Origin: Rhynchosporium graminicola
Taxonomy: Eukaryota > Ascomycota > Leotiomycetes > Helotiales > Ploettnerulaceae
Direction: 5' to 3'
Length of the DNA stretch: 64,000 nucleotides
Assembly: GCA_900074885.1 (NCBI GenBank)
Contig: FJUW01000024.1
Coordinates: forward strand, 248,001-312,000
The notes below the pieces were generated by a model that saw only the letters and a program-made list of their open reading frames with translations, was not told the origin of the DNA and did not search any database. This document shows positions 46,267-57,564 of this stretch, piece by piece. Both the position numbers and the translations under genes were made by a program. Every line of letters starts with the position of its first letter. Position 1 is the first letter of the stretch.

Positions 46267-46665
46267 TTACTTAAATTGAGTAGTTATCATATTATACCAC
46301 TCGATCAAGGTATCGTAAGCCTTAGCCTTATGTTTTAGAGCGTATACCCAAATAGCTCTAGAGCCTCTATATATAATAGTTAAGAAGAATCTTTCTCCCT
46401 TTAGACCTTTAATCTTAAAAGGGCCCGCTATATCTATATCAAAGACAGTAAGCGGAGGGGTATCCGATATAGGCTTAGTACTGCTTATAGCGTGTATTTT
46501 ACTGCTATTACAGGCAGAATAGTCAGATAAATCTAACCCCTTTTGGATTTTTAATCCTTTAGATCCTTCTATAGTCTTATAGATAAACTCCTTATTAGTA
46601 TGCAATAGACGCTTATAATATAGGTCTAATTTACTAGTTTTATTAGAGTCTACCTTAAAAGACAC
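46267..46665 (-). pseudogene. Copia-2 integrase N-terminal and catalytic core segment
   Basis: It begins with a zinc-binding-region remnant, then VFDIDIAGPFKIKGLKGERF, where the first catalytic Asp of the DDE triad is expected (D-x-AGP). RGSRAIWVYALKHKA follows. Confidence 0.85.
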
Positions 46666-46977
46666 AGGCTCGAGCAGCTTATGATTTACGTCTACTTCTA
46701 AGTAGTACGTATTATAATACTATCTAGCTTCTATATTAATAGAGCTATTAGATATATTTATACCCTTTTTATTAAAGGTAACTTTCTAATCTTTATTAGT
46801 TAGTTCCTTAGAGCTTAGGAGAGTAGTTTTAAGGCTAGGTACGTAATTTACGTCTTTAATAAGTACTCTATCGCCTTCCCTAGTGATTATAGGGATATCT
46901 CCTCTACCTATTATAAGCAAAATATCACTATTAGCGATAGTAATAGACTTCTTAGATACAGGTTTATAGTCTAATAA

Positions 46978-47322
46978 CTAGCTTTTATTCGGTATATAAT
47001 ACTCAGAAGCGCTAGAATCGAGTACTATTCTATAGTTATATATAGTAGCGTAAGCTTGATCTGCTGTACTACTACAACTATTACTACTGCTAGTACTACT
47101 GAAAGAACTCATAAGAGCCTTAGTAGACTCCTCTTTTGATTCTTTAGCGCCTTTACCTTTCGACTTCTTCTTAGTCGATTTATTAGGTATAAGCTCAGGG
47201 TACTTTATATAGCAATTTGCCTCTATATAGTTTATTTTATTAAAGTGACAATACTTCTTACTGCCTTTCGAATTCTTCCCCTTAAAAGCCCTATTAGCTT
47301 GTAAATCAGTAGAAGTATTCAT
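46978..47322 (-). pseudogene. Copia-2 gag zinc knuckle and protease start
   Basis: KYCHFNKINYIEANCY is a CCHC knuckle with one Cys and the His mutated. A Lys/Ser-rich linker follows, and then YRIVLDSSASEYYIPNKS, the Copia protease LDSGAS site with Gly changed to Ser. Confidence 0.85.
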
Positions 47323-48724
47323 TCTAGCCTCTTCTGATATAAGATCTTTTATTAAACCTTCTATATCGATAGAAGAAAGGTTATTAGAGATTTCTTCGTA
47401 CTTCCTAGAAGTAAAAGAATCAAAAGAACTAGGTAAACCTTTAAATATAAGGCTAGCTAGTATAGGCTTTGGAATCTCACACTTGAGCTGCTTTAGGTAG
47501 ACTGAACTAGCTTGAATTACGCTAGTATACTCGTCTATATTCTTATAAGAGGAGTAAGTATTATCGAAAATACGATTTATATACCTACTGATCTCCTCTA
47601 GGCTAGTAGAACCGTAGGTAGCTATAATAGCTTCCTATAGGTCTTTTGCGCTAGTCTTATCCTTAAATCTATCGAGGTTTTCAAGTGATATAATCAACTT
47701 AATAGCGCCTAAAGCCTTCTTATTTGCACGCTCAAAATCAGCTAGTCTCTTATAGTATTTAATCGCTAGCTCCGGAGAATAAGAAGTATAATCTATTCTC
47801 TTTTCGCCTTACGCGTTAATACGTTCTTCTGACTTAAAGTAGAGAGCTCGGCTAGGCTTAGTCTCAGTACTATCGATATAAGACATATAGCCGTTTACCT
47901 CTAAATAGAGGCTAGCCGCATTAAGCCACTCTATATAGTTAGAGCGGCCTACTAGCTTATCTCCCTTGAAGGAAGACATGATTCCTTATAGGCAGTTGAA
48001 TAGTACTAAGTACTAAGAGGTCTTGAAAGTACGAGTTTTTACTCGTATAAGCTACTAAGTAGCTTGAAAAATAATAACCTTATCTTGCCCTTTATAATTA
48101 GACGGTAGCTACGCCGAGACTACTATCTTACCGAGTTTTTCGCTTAATCAAAATCAATAGTAGTATACAGCAACTACGTCTATCGTATTTACTACTGAAA
48201 TGACCTTACTACTAGCTCAGTTTATCTCATAGCGCCTTAAGTACTATTACTAAGTAACCCTCTCCGAGGATAGCTTCTTATACCCGAATAATAGCCTATT
48301 AGCCGACCTATGATTTATACTAGACTAGTAGCGAATCAGAAGCTACTCCCTACTACGCAACGAGGCCTAGCTTCCAAATTAAGTCGGTAGTAGATATAGG
48401 CACCCCGGAATAAGATCTTGGCCTTCGTACCTAGGGTCACTAGGTAATCTCTACTTCTAAAGGCTTCGAGAGGTTAAAAGTTATGATTTCCCTAAAACTT
48501 CGTCTTAGGGTTAAGGGCCACGAGTCTGATTCGCTATAGCTATATTAGTAGGGTTTAAAAGGGCTAGCTTACTAGCTCTTAGGCGAGAAGTCGCTTGAAA
48601 ACGACTAAGTACGCCCTATCAGGAAGCTCCTTTATCGGTAAGAAGTAACGGAAGCGGGTTTAGGCGAGATCGATCGTAGAAGGAAGCGTCTGATTAGCTG
48701 ATTTCACTAAGTGAATTACTACTA

Positions 48725-49188
48725 TATGAAAATTGAGGGTGGAAATCAGCCAAAGGTCAGAATAATAGATAATCAATTTGACTTGCTTTGATTGCTTACT
48801 TGAAGAGAGCTAACTACAGGAGAGTTTCTAGCTACTTATATAGCTATATGAGCTCTCTAGAATATTCTATACTACGTAATACAGAACTCCATAGAAGAAG
48901 ACACGTATACCGTAGAATCATACTACGTCAGTAGTACGTCAGTAGAAACCTCTAGAAGTACGATATACGTACTAGAGAGTAGTAGAACTCTATCGAGAAC
49001 CTTTATAGTAACTCTAATAGAGTATATAGGGTACAGGCTGTTAATAAGGTACAGGGTGTAGGTGCTAGGTACAACAAGGTACATGGGCAAGGTACTGAAC
49101 CAGGTACTAAGACCATGTACTGACAAGGTATAGGGTGTGTATACCAATGCAGGCAGAACTGACCAAGGTACTGGTTATAAATCCAACA
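48725..49188 (-). repeat. Copia-2 LTR (5' LTR in element orientation)
   Basis: 464 bp, the same length as its partner, with few differences, mostly transitions. Confidence 0.92.
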
Positions 49189-49193
49189 GTTTC

Positions 49194-52100
49194 GTTCTTA
49201 GCGCTATTATATATAAACTAAGTAAGGGGAAGCAGTTCGACCCAATTACTCTATTCCCTATTAATATAACTATATAAGTACTATTCTATTAATTAATTTA
49301 GTTATTCTATTTATCTATCTATAGGTAGAATATAGTTAATATTTTATAGTTAAGCCTAAGTTAGTTTATAAGTAATATCTGAAACTTAGAGGTAAATAAC
49401 TTATCTCGATCTGAGATAATCTCGTTAAGTAGCCCGTATTAGCTTACTATTATCTTAAGGAATATATACGCAAGTTCCTTAGCGTTACTTCCTTCCTTAT
49501 ATAGTATAAAGTATCTATATTTAGTAAGTTAATCTATAATAACCCAGATAGTATCAAATGCTATATTAGTTATTAGTTCTTTTAATAGTAGTAGTTTAAT
49601 AATAAAGTTAAACGCAATCGACTCCTATACTCTAGTAGATATTACTAGTAATTTAAGAAGACTATATAGTGCGTATCTACATAACTTGCTTTTTATATAT
49701 ATATTATATTCTCTAATAACGTTTTCTATTTGCTTTCTTATACCTAGAAAGTAATAGTCTTTAGCTATTCGTTCGAAGGTTCTTATAATCCCTTAGTAAC
49801 TATATATAAGTAATAAGTATTACTCTATTACGAATATCCGTCTTAGTTTACTTAGGATATATATAAGTCCTTTAAACCTAAGAAGGCTATCTTCGTCTAT
49901 TATGAAGTTATCTATAGATTTACTAGTAACTCGCTATACGTATTTATCTATTATATATACGTTTTTGATTTAGTTTATAAGGTATTCGTCTTCTAATACT
50001 ACGACTATTACTAGGAGTTCGTAGTTATATTCTATTCCTTCTTTTCCCTCTTTAAGGATAGCTTAAGGCCTCTCCGTAGGTTTTCCCGAGTAGTCTTATT
50101 ATCTACTAAGAGCGTTAGCTCTTATATTTTCGCTACCTTTTCTATAGGTAATATTAAACCTTAGGGTCGAGAGTTCCTCTAACTATCTAACTTATCTCTT
50201 ATTTAATATTTTTATTAATATAAATAATATTAGATTCTTATAATTAGTCTAAACCTAAATAATATATTTTACTCCTTCTAAATAGTATCGCTACTGCTTA
50301 TAAGCAGCTACTATAGCGAGTAGTTCCTTATTATATATATTATAGTTAAGCTCTATAAGTGAAAACGTCCGTAAGTAATACGCGATAGGATATAGTTATT
50401 TATTATACTTTTAGCTTAAGTATACCCCTAGTATAAAATCCGAAACGTTAATTTCTATTATTATCTCGAGGTTTAGATCGTAAGTAGCTAGGATAAGTAT
50501 ATTAGTAAAGTATTCTTTTAGTATTCGGAACGCTTCTTCTACTATAGTTATCTAAATAAAGTCTTAGTCCTTCTTAGTAAGATCCGTAAGTACTTTAGCT
50601 ACTATAGAGTAATTCTTAATAAATCTTCTATAGAAATTCGCGAATCCGAGGAAGGACTATACTTCCTTTATACTACTTAGTATTAGCTACATAAGTACTA
50701 CCTTAACCTTAATCAGGTTTATTCAGACTCTATATTATCTAACGATAAATCCTAAGAAATAGATTTCTTCCTAATGAAATTCGTATTTCTCTAGTTTAAG
50801 AAATAGCTTAGCGCTCTTAAGTTTCTTAAGTACTTTATATATATATTAAATATACTCGGTTTTTATCTTAGAGTAAATAAGTATATCGTCTAAGTAAGCG
50901 ACTACGAAAACGTCGAGATATTTATATAATTAGTTATTAATTATCCGTTAGCACGATATAAGTATATTTATAAGCCCGAATAGTATAACTTAGTATTTAT
51001 ATAAGCTATAGCGTATTCTGAACACTATCTTCTATTCTTCGCCGGGTTTTATCTATATAAAGTTATATACTCCTCTTATATCTAGTATCATAAATATAGT
51101 AGCTCCTTATAGTCGATCGTATAGCTTATTTATTAGAAGTAATAAGTACTAATCCTTAATCGTAATACTATTAATATTATAGTAATCGATATATAAGCGG
51201 AGTTTCTTATCTTTCTTTAGAACGAAGAGTATTAGACTCGCAGCTAAGGAAGTAGATAGTCATATAAAACCTTTCGCTAGGTTATTATCTATATATTCCT
51301 TTAGGGTTTTTAACTCTACTATAGATTATTAGTATATTAGTCCGAAGCTAAGTATCTTTCCTAGTTCTAGGGGTATCTCGTGATCCTATAGTTAGTACTA
51401 TAGAAGGGCCTTGTTCTTAGGGGCTTCCCGGAAAAGTTACTTATAATCCTTATACGCTACTAGTATTCGCTTTAGTATAGAGGCTTAGGTTTAGTCCTTA
51501 TTAGTCGAGAGAGCTGCATATAACTCGTCTCGCTTCGGGTTATCGTCTGCCTATTTAAGTGCCTTATAGTCGCTCCCGTACTAATAATAGTTTATTATAA
51601 TTCGCTCCTTTTACTAGTCGATAATAGGATTATAGAGTTTTAACTATAGTATACCGAGTACTAACTTATAAGCGCTTAAGTTAACGATATTAAACTTAAT
51701 ATCTTTAGTATATCCTTTTAGTATTTTCATATTTAACTAATCGGTTTAGAGAGTTATATATCTATTCTTATTTCTAATAGTATCTTTATCTAACGCGAAT
51801 AGATAATATAAGAGTTCCTTCTTAACTAGTCTGAACCTATAGTTTACTACTATCTTATGATCTATAAAATTACCTATAGCTCTAGAGTCTACTATAGCTC
51901 TAAGCGCTTATCCTCTGAAATAGACTATTAGGAATAGTTATTATCCCTTTCTTATTATATAAAGTTCTTTATTATATAAATTCTTAAGCTCTTTATAGTT
52001 ACTTATCGATAGCCTTTTATCGCTAAGACCTCCTAGTTTTTTAATATCTCTAGTACTTCTAGGGCTATATAATAGATATTATTATTATCTTCTATAGGCT

Positions 52101-53827
52101 AGAATACTAGTATCTATTTCTAGGGCTAAAAGTCAGCGTTCTCCTTTCTATCGTAATAGATATTATATAAGTTAGTCTAGTAGAATAACTATATAAGTAC
52201 AGCGTATCACGGGTAATTAATCTATAATACGTTATCCTTCTTTTCGATCTTTCGGAGTTCGTCTTTTACCTATTCTCGTAATCCTCTATAAACTACTAGT
52301 CTTATTTATATAGTTAGTATATAATCTATATTTTCTCTAATAGTATCCTAGTATTATTAACTACATCGAACCCCTTATTCGGTTTCGCTTAGTATATCCT
52401 TATATCCTTAGAGTATATAATAGATTCGTATTAATAAGTCTAAGTATACTTCCGCTAAGTCCTTCTAATATTAGATAGCTTCTAACCTTATATTATTATA
52501 AAGTAGCGATTTCTCGATAACTTCTATTATATTATTTTCGAAGATTTCCTTTACTTCGGTATAAGCTATCCTAATGCTCTTCTTACCTATAGCGATAAGA
52601 AGTCGTATATATTCTTTGAAAGTGATTTCTGATCCGTTAGAGCTATATTTAGAGAGTATATTAGAACCGGGTCCTAAGTTCTCGACGTCGAGTCGATTTA
52701 TAGCCTCGCGGAGTTCCTTCTTATTATCTAAGTTAATATTAATATAGTTATCGTCTAATTCTAGTCCCTCTTAGATATAGCTAGTATATAATATTATTAG
52801 TTCATTATAACCTCCTCTCCCTTAGATAGTAGCGTTAAGTTCTTATTATAGTAGATAACCTTAGGATCTTTTTCCTCTACTTTAACTACTCTTATAGTTC
52901 CTTACGAGGTATTCTAGTTTTCTATAATTAAAATAAGTACGATCTTATATATATTTTGTTTACTACTATAGCGATAATTCTTTCTTATGCGTAGCGTCCA
53001 GTTCTATAGGGTCTCTATAGTCTCGTTTATTATAACTAGAGTAGTTAACCTTACCTCTGAATCCTCTTTCGCTTATTTGCTTATAGTTAGGGTCGAACTT
53101 TCCTTTCTTCTCTATACTACGTTTATACTAGTTATTATCGATTTTGCATATAGCTTTAATAAGTTAGCTAAGGGTAGTAACCCTAGCTCTATAGCGTATA
53201 AGCTCGTCTTTAACGAAATCCTTAAGACCTTTTCGATATGCGTATATAAGTGCTTCGTTACCTTATTTGGTGCGAGTAGAGTAGCGCTAAAAGTCCTTAG
53301 TATAAGCAGTTGCTAACCCCTTCTATTATAGAGCTTCGATAGCTCTTTCTGCTTCCTTTTATTCGTCTATAACTTTAAAATTAGCTTTTAATTCTTTATG
53401 GAATCCGTCTTATATAGTAAATATATCGATAGTAGTTTACTCGGCTTTATTAGTATTAATAACTTCTTCTTTATTACTATAGATAAAGTAGTCCTCGAGA
53501 AACCCTTTAATCTAATTCAAGGCTTTACCTTCGAGCAGGGTAACTACCTAAAGGACTATCTTAGTATCAGACCGAAAACAGTCGCTATTAAATTTAATAT
53601 AAAGTTAGAGTTAGAGTATAAATCCTTAAAGCTTATTATATTCTCTTATAAAAGCTTTAATATTTTTATATCGAATATTCTTATTAATCTCTCTAACTAG
53701 AGTAATAAGTATATCGATCCTTTTAGATATTAATAATAAAGTAGGTGCTCCCCGAGAGCTTTCTAAGATAGATATATCTTACTTAATCTAACGTATACGC
53801 CGGTACCTATTAGTATAGTACTTAAAG
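49194..53827 (-). pseudogene. Gypsy-4 gag-pol relic (gag to integrase)
   Basis: On the minus strand: gag at the right end; RT with FGLINILI-like and VFVVAYLDDILIYS near 50960-50881, keeping YLDD; RNase H near 50500-50140 with TNYKNLILF; and the integrase zinc region near 49780-49640 with AKDYYFLGIRKQIENVIRE. Stops are TAA/TAG. The plus-strand open frames at 52987-53316 and 53398-53700 are shadows of gag. Confidence 0.83.
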
Positions 53828-54199
53828 TATAACGTATAATAGGGCGTAGTATTCGTCCTAGAGTACGAAAGAGATTAGTTAAGTAAGTAGGAATACTATT
53901 ACTAGATTAAGTCTAGTAATCTTTATAAGTTACTAAGTATAAGTAAGATACTATATTTGAGTTAAGCACGAAGCTTCTATCTAGTAAGCAGATATACTAG
54001 TATATATAGAACTTTCGTTCTATTGAATTATCTGAATTATCTGAATTATTATCTAGTTCAGGAACTATAAGCTAATTCAGCATATGACTTTCGTCACGTG
54101 ACCTATAGCTTCTCTATATAGTATAGAGCTAGCTACGTAAGTTAGTCTGCCTGCCGAGCCTCAGGGCTATATCACCTGTTGCAGCCAAGGGTTATAATA
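53828..54199 (-). repeat. Gypsy-4 LTR (5' LTR in element orientation)
   Basis: 372 bp, starting TATAACGTATAA and ending GGGTTATAATA, followed by CCTCC. Confidence 0.92.
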
Positions 54200-54204
54200 C
54201 CTCC

Positions 54205-54255
54205 CTACTTGTTTTATTCTTGCTCGTATACCGCCTCGAGTCTTATGTCGTTACA
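54205..54255 (+). repeat. Gypsy-2 3' LTR, second segment
   Basis: 51 bp that completes the 269-bp LTR, ending CGTTACA. The flank CTTCT does not match the left flank of Gypsy-2. Confidence 0.85.
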
Positions 54256-54840
54256 CTTCTTCTTCTTTCTACTACTAGTCTTCTTCTTATTAGTATTACT
54301 CTCTCCCTTCTTCTTCTTTAGCTATTTAGTATATAGGATCTATTTCTTTCTAGTTTTCTTCTTAAACTCCTTCTTCTTCTACTTATTAACTATAAAATAG
54401 TTCTCTAGAGTATACTTAAGTGATATCTATTTATAGTACTTATAAGTTAGCCTAGCTTCCTTACTAGCCAGCTTAATAGTACCTCCACCGCTTCCTTTCT
54501 TAGGTATAGACTTATTACTATATAGAGCTTAACTAGCTATTTTATTAGTAGAGTTACTCGCTCTTACCTCGTTAGTAATATCTTCGATTAAACTAAATAA
54601 AGTTACTCCTAAGTTAGACTTCTTAGTTCTTTCTAAGTTAATACTAGAAGAAACCCTTAAGAGAGAGCGCTATCTTTCAGCTTATATAAACTACTTCTCT
54701 AAAACTATAGTAACAAATATAATTAGATACTATACTAGAAGTAGAGCTATCTTCAGAGACTCTAATTTAATAATTAAGAGCTTAAAAGTAACTATAAACT
54801 TCTCTAGAGAGTTAAAATCGTTATATTTAGCTTAATATAA
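54256..54840 (-). pseudogene. Unrecognised RIP-mutated coding relic with Lys-rich end
   Basis: On the minus strand one frame reads coherently for about 190 codons from near 54840 to the LTR border, broken only by TAA/TAG. It includes NDFNSLEKFIVTFKLLIIKL, GVTLFSLIEDITNEVRASN and KKGSGGGTIKLASKEARLTY, and ends in a Lys-rich run encoded by CTT/TTC-rich plus-strand DNA (54256-54400). The frame may extend above 54840. The family is unknown. It points toward Gypsy-2 and is not the continuation of the plus-strand relic at 24780-24855. Confidence 0.4.
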
Positions 54841-56050
54841 TCTTATATAGTATTATATACTAGTACATTACCTCCTCCTTCGTATTACGCCTATAGAGCT
54901 TTCTATATATCTAATATAGTAGTTTTACTAGTTATATATTAGAAGTCCGGCCTTATAATTTAATATAATTACTAGCTTTATTTAATTCTCTCTAGACTCC
55001 TAATCTTACTACTTCTTAAGTGCTTTATCATCGATATTATTATCCTATCCGTCTATCTCTTTAAGTATATAGTTATACGACTTAATATTAAGAAACTTAC
55101 TAATTCTATTAGTTTTAGTAATATTTAGTACTTTATCTCTCTATTTCGTATAATTCTCTCCTCCCTTAAGCTTATAACTATTTACTAAGTTTAAAGATAT
55201 AGAACTACTTATCTCATTATATTTATATAGCTCTAGCGTACTTATAGTAATAGGTTCTGATTCCGAGTCTTTCGGATCCTCAGGATAATCCTAAGATATT
55301 AATTTAGCGTCTATAGGAAGTAAATCAAGTATACTTTAAGTCCTAGGGACTTAAGGGGCTTAGATAGCTTCCGACGCTAGCGCGGAAAACTCTATACCTC
55401 GGGATATAATAATTTCAAAATCGTCGACTTCGACTACTATACGAGTATTAATTACTATACGACTTACTTAATATAATAAAGTCTCTTTAAAATAATCTTT
55501 AATAGAATTATTAGAGTATACTTCTTCGACTTCTTTAAGCGTAAATAAAATAGCTAGAGAACTCTCTCTACTAGTACTCTGCGCGACTATATTAACTATA
55601 AAAAGACGCGCTAGTTCAACTAACTATACGCGTATATTATATCCTAATCAGAAGCTTATAACTTGAATCTCTAATACTAAGAAACAGTTCGACGCCTACT
55701 ATTAAGAATTATAGTACTACTACTTCTAGCTATCAGGGCTCATAATCTATCGTAAGCTTATATTAATCTTCAGAGTAAGGCATAGAGTAGTTAAATACTA
55801 TATATTATATTATAGTACTAATTACTATAGAGAGTTAACCGAAGGTATTATCTAGGGATATCCGCACGGAATATGCACGTGACTATAGTCATATGACCCA
55901 TACTAAACCCATATCCTCGCAACATAATATAATAGGTTATATCTATTAATATACTCGACGTCTAGACGTTTATATTAATATTTGACTTAGTATTATATAT
56001 TTGCTAATACTATTATTATTAATAGCTATATTATTATCTTTTATTTCAAT
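54841..56050. other. RIP-affected AT-rich DNA, no gene recognised
   Basis: TA-rich with scattered protein-like stretches too short to follow. Around 55865-55925 there is a less mutated patch that still has CA/TG, where composition shifts toward a plainer AT-rich type seen up to 57.1 kb. Confidence 0.45.
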
Positions 56051-56150
56051 TTGAAGAGAGGCTTTTATTTCTTCTTTTTCTTCTTAGTTAATTCTCTTTA
56101 TAATATAGATAAGCCATTATATTATATACTTTGCATTCGCTCTATGATAA
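56051..56150 (+). repeat. Dispersed border repeat, right copy 1
   Basis: It shares with 4085-4185 the order GAAGAGAG, TTC-rich tract, TTAGTTAATTCT, then TTATATTATATACTTTGCA and a GCATTCGC block. It is followed directly by an ATG-led relic frame (56152). Confidence 0.55.
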
Positions 56151-56151
56151 A

Positions 56152-56560
56152 ATGGGATCGTTTAGATCAAAGTTGACTTTAAAATCAAAAGGATCTAAAG
56201 ACAAAAAAAGCCAATCTAAAAAAACGGGTAATATAGGCTTAGAAAGAGAAATCGTTAGACGTAAAGAATAACGACAAAGATAAAAGAAACAACAAACTAG
56301 TCTTTTAAAAATAGCCGTTATAGATGGTTTTACTATTATATATCTAACAAAATCATAAGAACGCTTTATATAAACGTATTTAAAATACCGTTGGTCTTTA
56401 TCAAGGTCTTTATAAAGGTTCAAAAAACATTTATAATACTTCTTTTGATAAAAGAAATAGGTCTATATAAGACGGTTTGCTTTCTCGATATATAATAAAT
56501 ATGATATCTTCTTTTACTTTTTTGTAGCTATTAGACGATATATTAAAAAAAAGTTTAAAG
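56152..56560 (+). pseudogene. Unrecognised relic frame after the border repeat
   Basis: ATG at 56152 starts a basic Lys/Ser-rich frame (MGSFRSKLTLKSKGSKDKKS) that continues through several TAA/TAG codons to about 56560, including IAVIDGFTIIYLTKS. It lies just after a border repeat, as the 4252-4704 relic does, but the two sequences are not obviously alike. A 93-codon minus-strand frame at 56142-56423 is judged a shadow. Confidence 0.3.
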
Positions 56561-56638
56561 AAAAGAATCAACTAAAGGATTGATATCTTTAGTTATATCT
56601 AAATGTATAAAGACTATATTAAACCAAAGGAAGGATAG

Positions 56639-57123
56639 TATTATAAACCCTTGACACTAAAGTCATCTTAATACTAAAATACTAATAATATTATCTAATA
56701 ATAGATATTAAATATACTTTGATATTAAAAGAAAGTGCTACTATTAGAAAGATAATATCAATACGTTTATATTATAAACTAACGGATAGTAATATACTTT
56801 TTTTTTATCTTAGTAATAATAGTATTATAATTATAGGTGAATATCTGATTATATAATAAAGTCTGGCTTAGTAGAAGTCTTTCAGTTTATCGGACTTTAG
56901 GTTTCAAAGACTCTAAGTTTAAAAGACTCTTTAATATAACAAAGGTTTTATACAATATTAATATAGTTATCTATTAAATAGAAGATTTGTACTTAATATA
57001 AATAATATCTTTATATTATATTAGTAACTTGCAAAGATTATTAGACTTGATCTAATAATAACGTCTTTATCTACTAACCGACCTTTGCACCCTCGACGAA
57101 CACTACGTCGATCGTACGTTACA
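56639..57123 (+). repeat. Diverged solo LTR related to Gypsy-1
   Basis: 485 bp alignable by eye to the 496-bp Gypsy-1 LTR. It shares the AATACTAA...TAATA head, a central AGTAATAATAGTATTATA block, and an AACCGAC...CGTTACA end. No internal region or second LTR is adjacent. The flanks GATAG and AAAAG do not form a clean target duplication. It is older than Gypsy-1, judging from its divergence. Confidence 0.7.
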
Positions 57124-57560
57124 AAAAGCTAACATCTATAGCGTACTTTCTAAAGCTGCCTTATATCCTAATAATTGACACAGTATACTCTATAAGTAAA
57201 CAAAGCTTAACTAAAGACTCATTTGCTTATCTAAACTACTGAAATATCTTCTCTTATATTAAACACTTTCTCTTATGTTATAGATATATATTACTATCGA
57301 CTTACTAATGATAATAATCGCATATTAAAATTGAGAAGTATACTAGCTATATATATTCGCTATTAAATTAATACTAGAGACTTAGTAAAGTTAAGACTAA
57401 TTATATCGAATTAAGCTATTAGACTAGTTCAGGAAAAGATCTACTATATATAAGCAAAGCTGACGCATGCATTTTATAATAATAAGAAGTCTTAGATTGC
57501 TAGATAATTAAGCTTTTGTTTTATAGAGCGATAGATCTTAAGTATTAGCTCTGTAGTATC
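57124..57560. other. AT-rich degenerate sequence, no gene seen
   Basis: Old repeat-like DNA between the solo LTR and the next border-repeat copy. No frame or terminal repeat recognised. Confidence 0.5.
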
Positions 57561-57564
57561 TGTG

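Larger units (their letters stand above)
43044..49188 (-). mobile_element. Copia-2: Ty1/Copia LTR retrotransposon inserted in Gypsy-4, least RIP-mutated of the set
   Basis: 464-bp LTRs (43044-43507 starting TGTGAAAATT, 48725-49188 starting TATGAAAATT) end in TCCAACA and are flanked by GTTTC at 43039-43043 and 49189-49193. A polypurine tract (TTAAGGGGGCG on the minus strand) abuts the left LTR, so coding is on the minus strand. The order from right to left is gag, protease, integrase, RT, RNase H. Several frames of 75-180 codons stay open, more than in any other element here, fitting the deepest and youngest position in the nest. Confidence 0.93.
41381..54199 (-). mobile_element. Gypsy-4: Ty3/Gypsy LTR retrotransposon inserted in the Gypsy-2 3' LTR, hosting Copia-2
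   Basis: 372-bp LTRs (41381-41752 and 53828-54199) are flanked by CCTCC at 41376-41380 and 54200-54204. Pol is read on the minus strand. The polypurine tract AAGCTAGAAGAGGGATAGT, seen on the minus strand, lies just inside the left LTR, which is therefore the 3' LTR. Without Copia-2 the element is about 6.7 kb. An accessory frame on the plus strand lies between pol and the 3' LTR. Confidence 0.92.
24856..54255 (+). mobile_element. Gypsy-2: Ty3/Gypsy LTR retrotransposon hosting three direct insertions
   Basis: The 269-bp 5' LTR (24856-25124) matches a 3' LTR that is split by Gypsy-4 into 41163-41380 and 54205-54255 (218 + 51 = 269 bp). The internal part carries gag, protease, RT, RNase H, integrase and a chromodomain-like end on the plus strand, ending with a G9 polypurine tract just before 41163. 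It is interrupted by a gag-only element (29192-30960) and Gypsy-3 (31461-38474). With these removed it would be about 7.8 kb. No target-site duplication was seen: TATAT precedes 24856 and CTTCT follows 54255. Confidence 0.88.

Noticed and set aside
52987..53700. Two plus-strand open frames of 109 and 100 codons
   Set aside because: They lie opposite the gag of Gypsy-4. The minus strand gives the coherent Gag-like reading, and the first has hydrophobic antisense-type composition.
54256..54400. TTC/CTT microsatellite and plus-strand 73-codon hydrophobic frame (54179-54400)
   Set aside because: Best explained as antisense of Lys codons in a minus-strand relic; part of the open frame also lies in LTR sequence.
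56142..56423. Minus-strand 93-codon frame
   Set aside because: The plus strand gives an ATG-led basic frame with Gln-type stops right after a border repeat, which is the more plausible coding strand. Neither is strongly supported.
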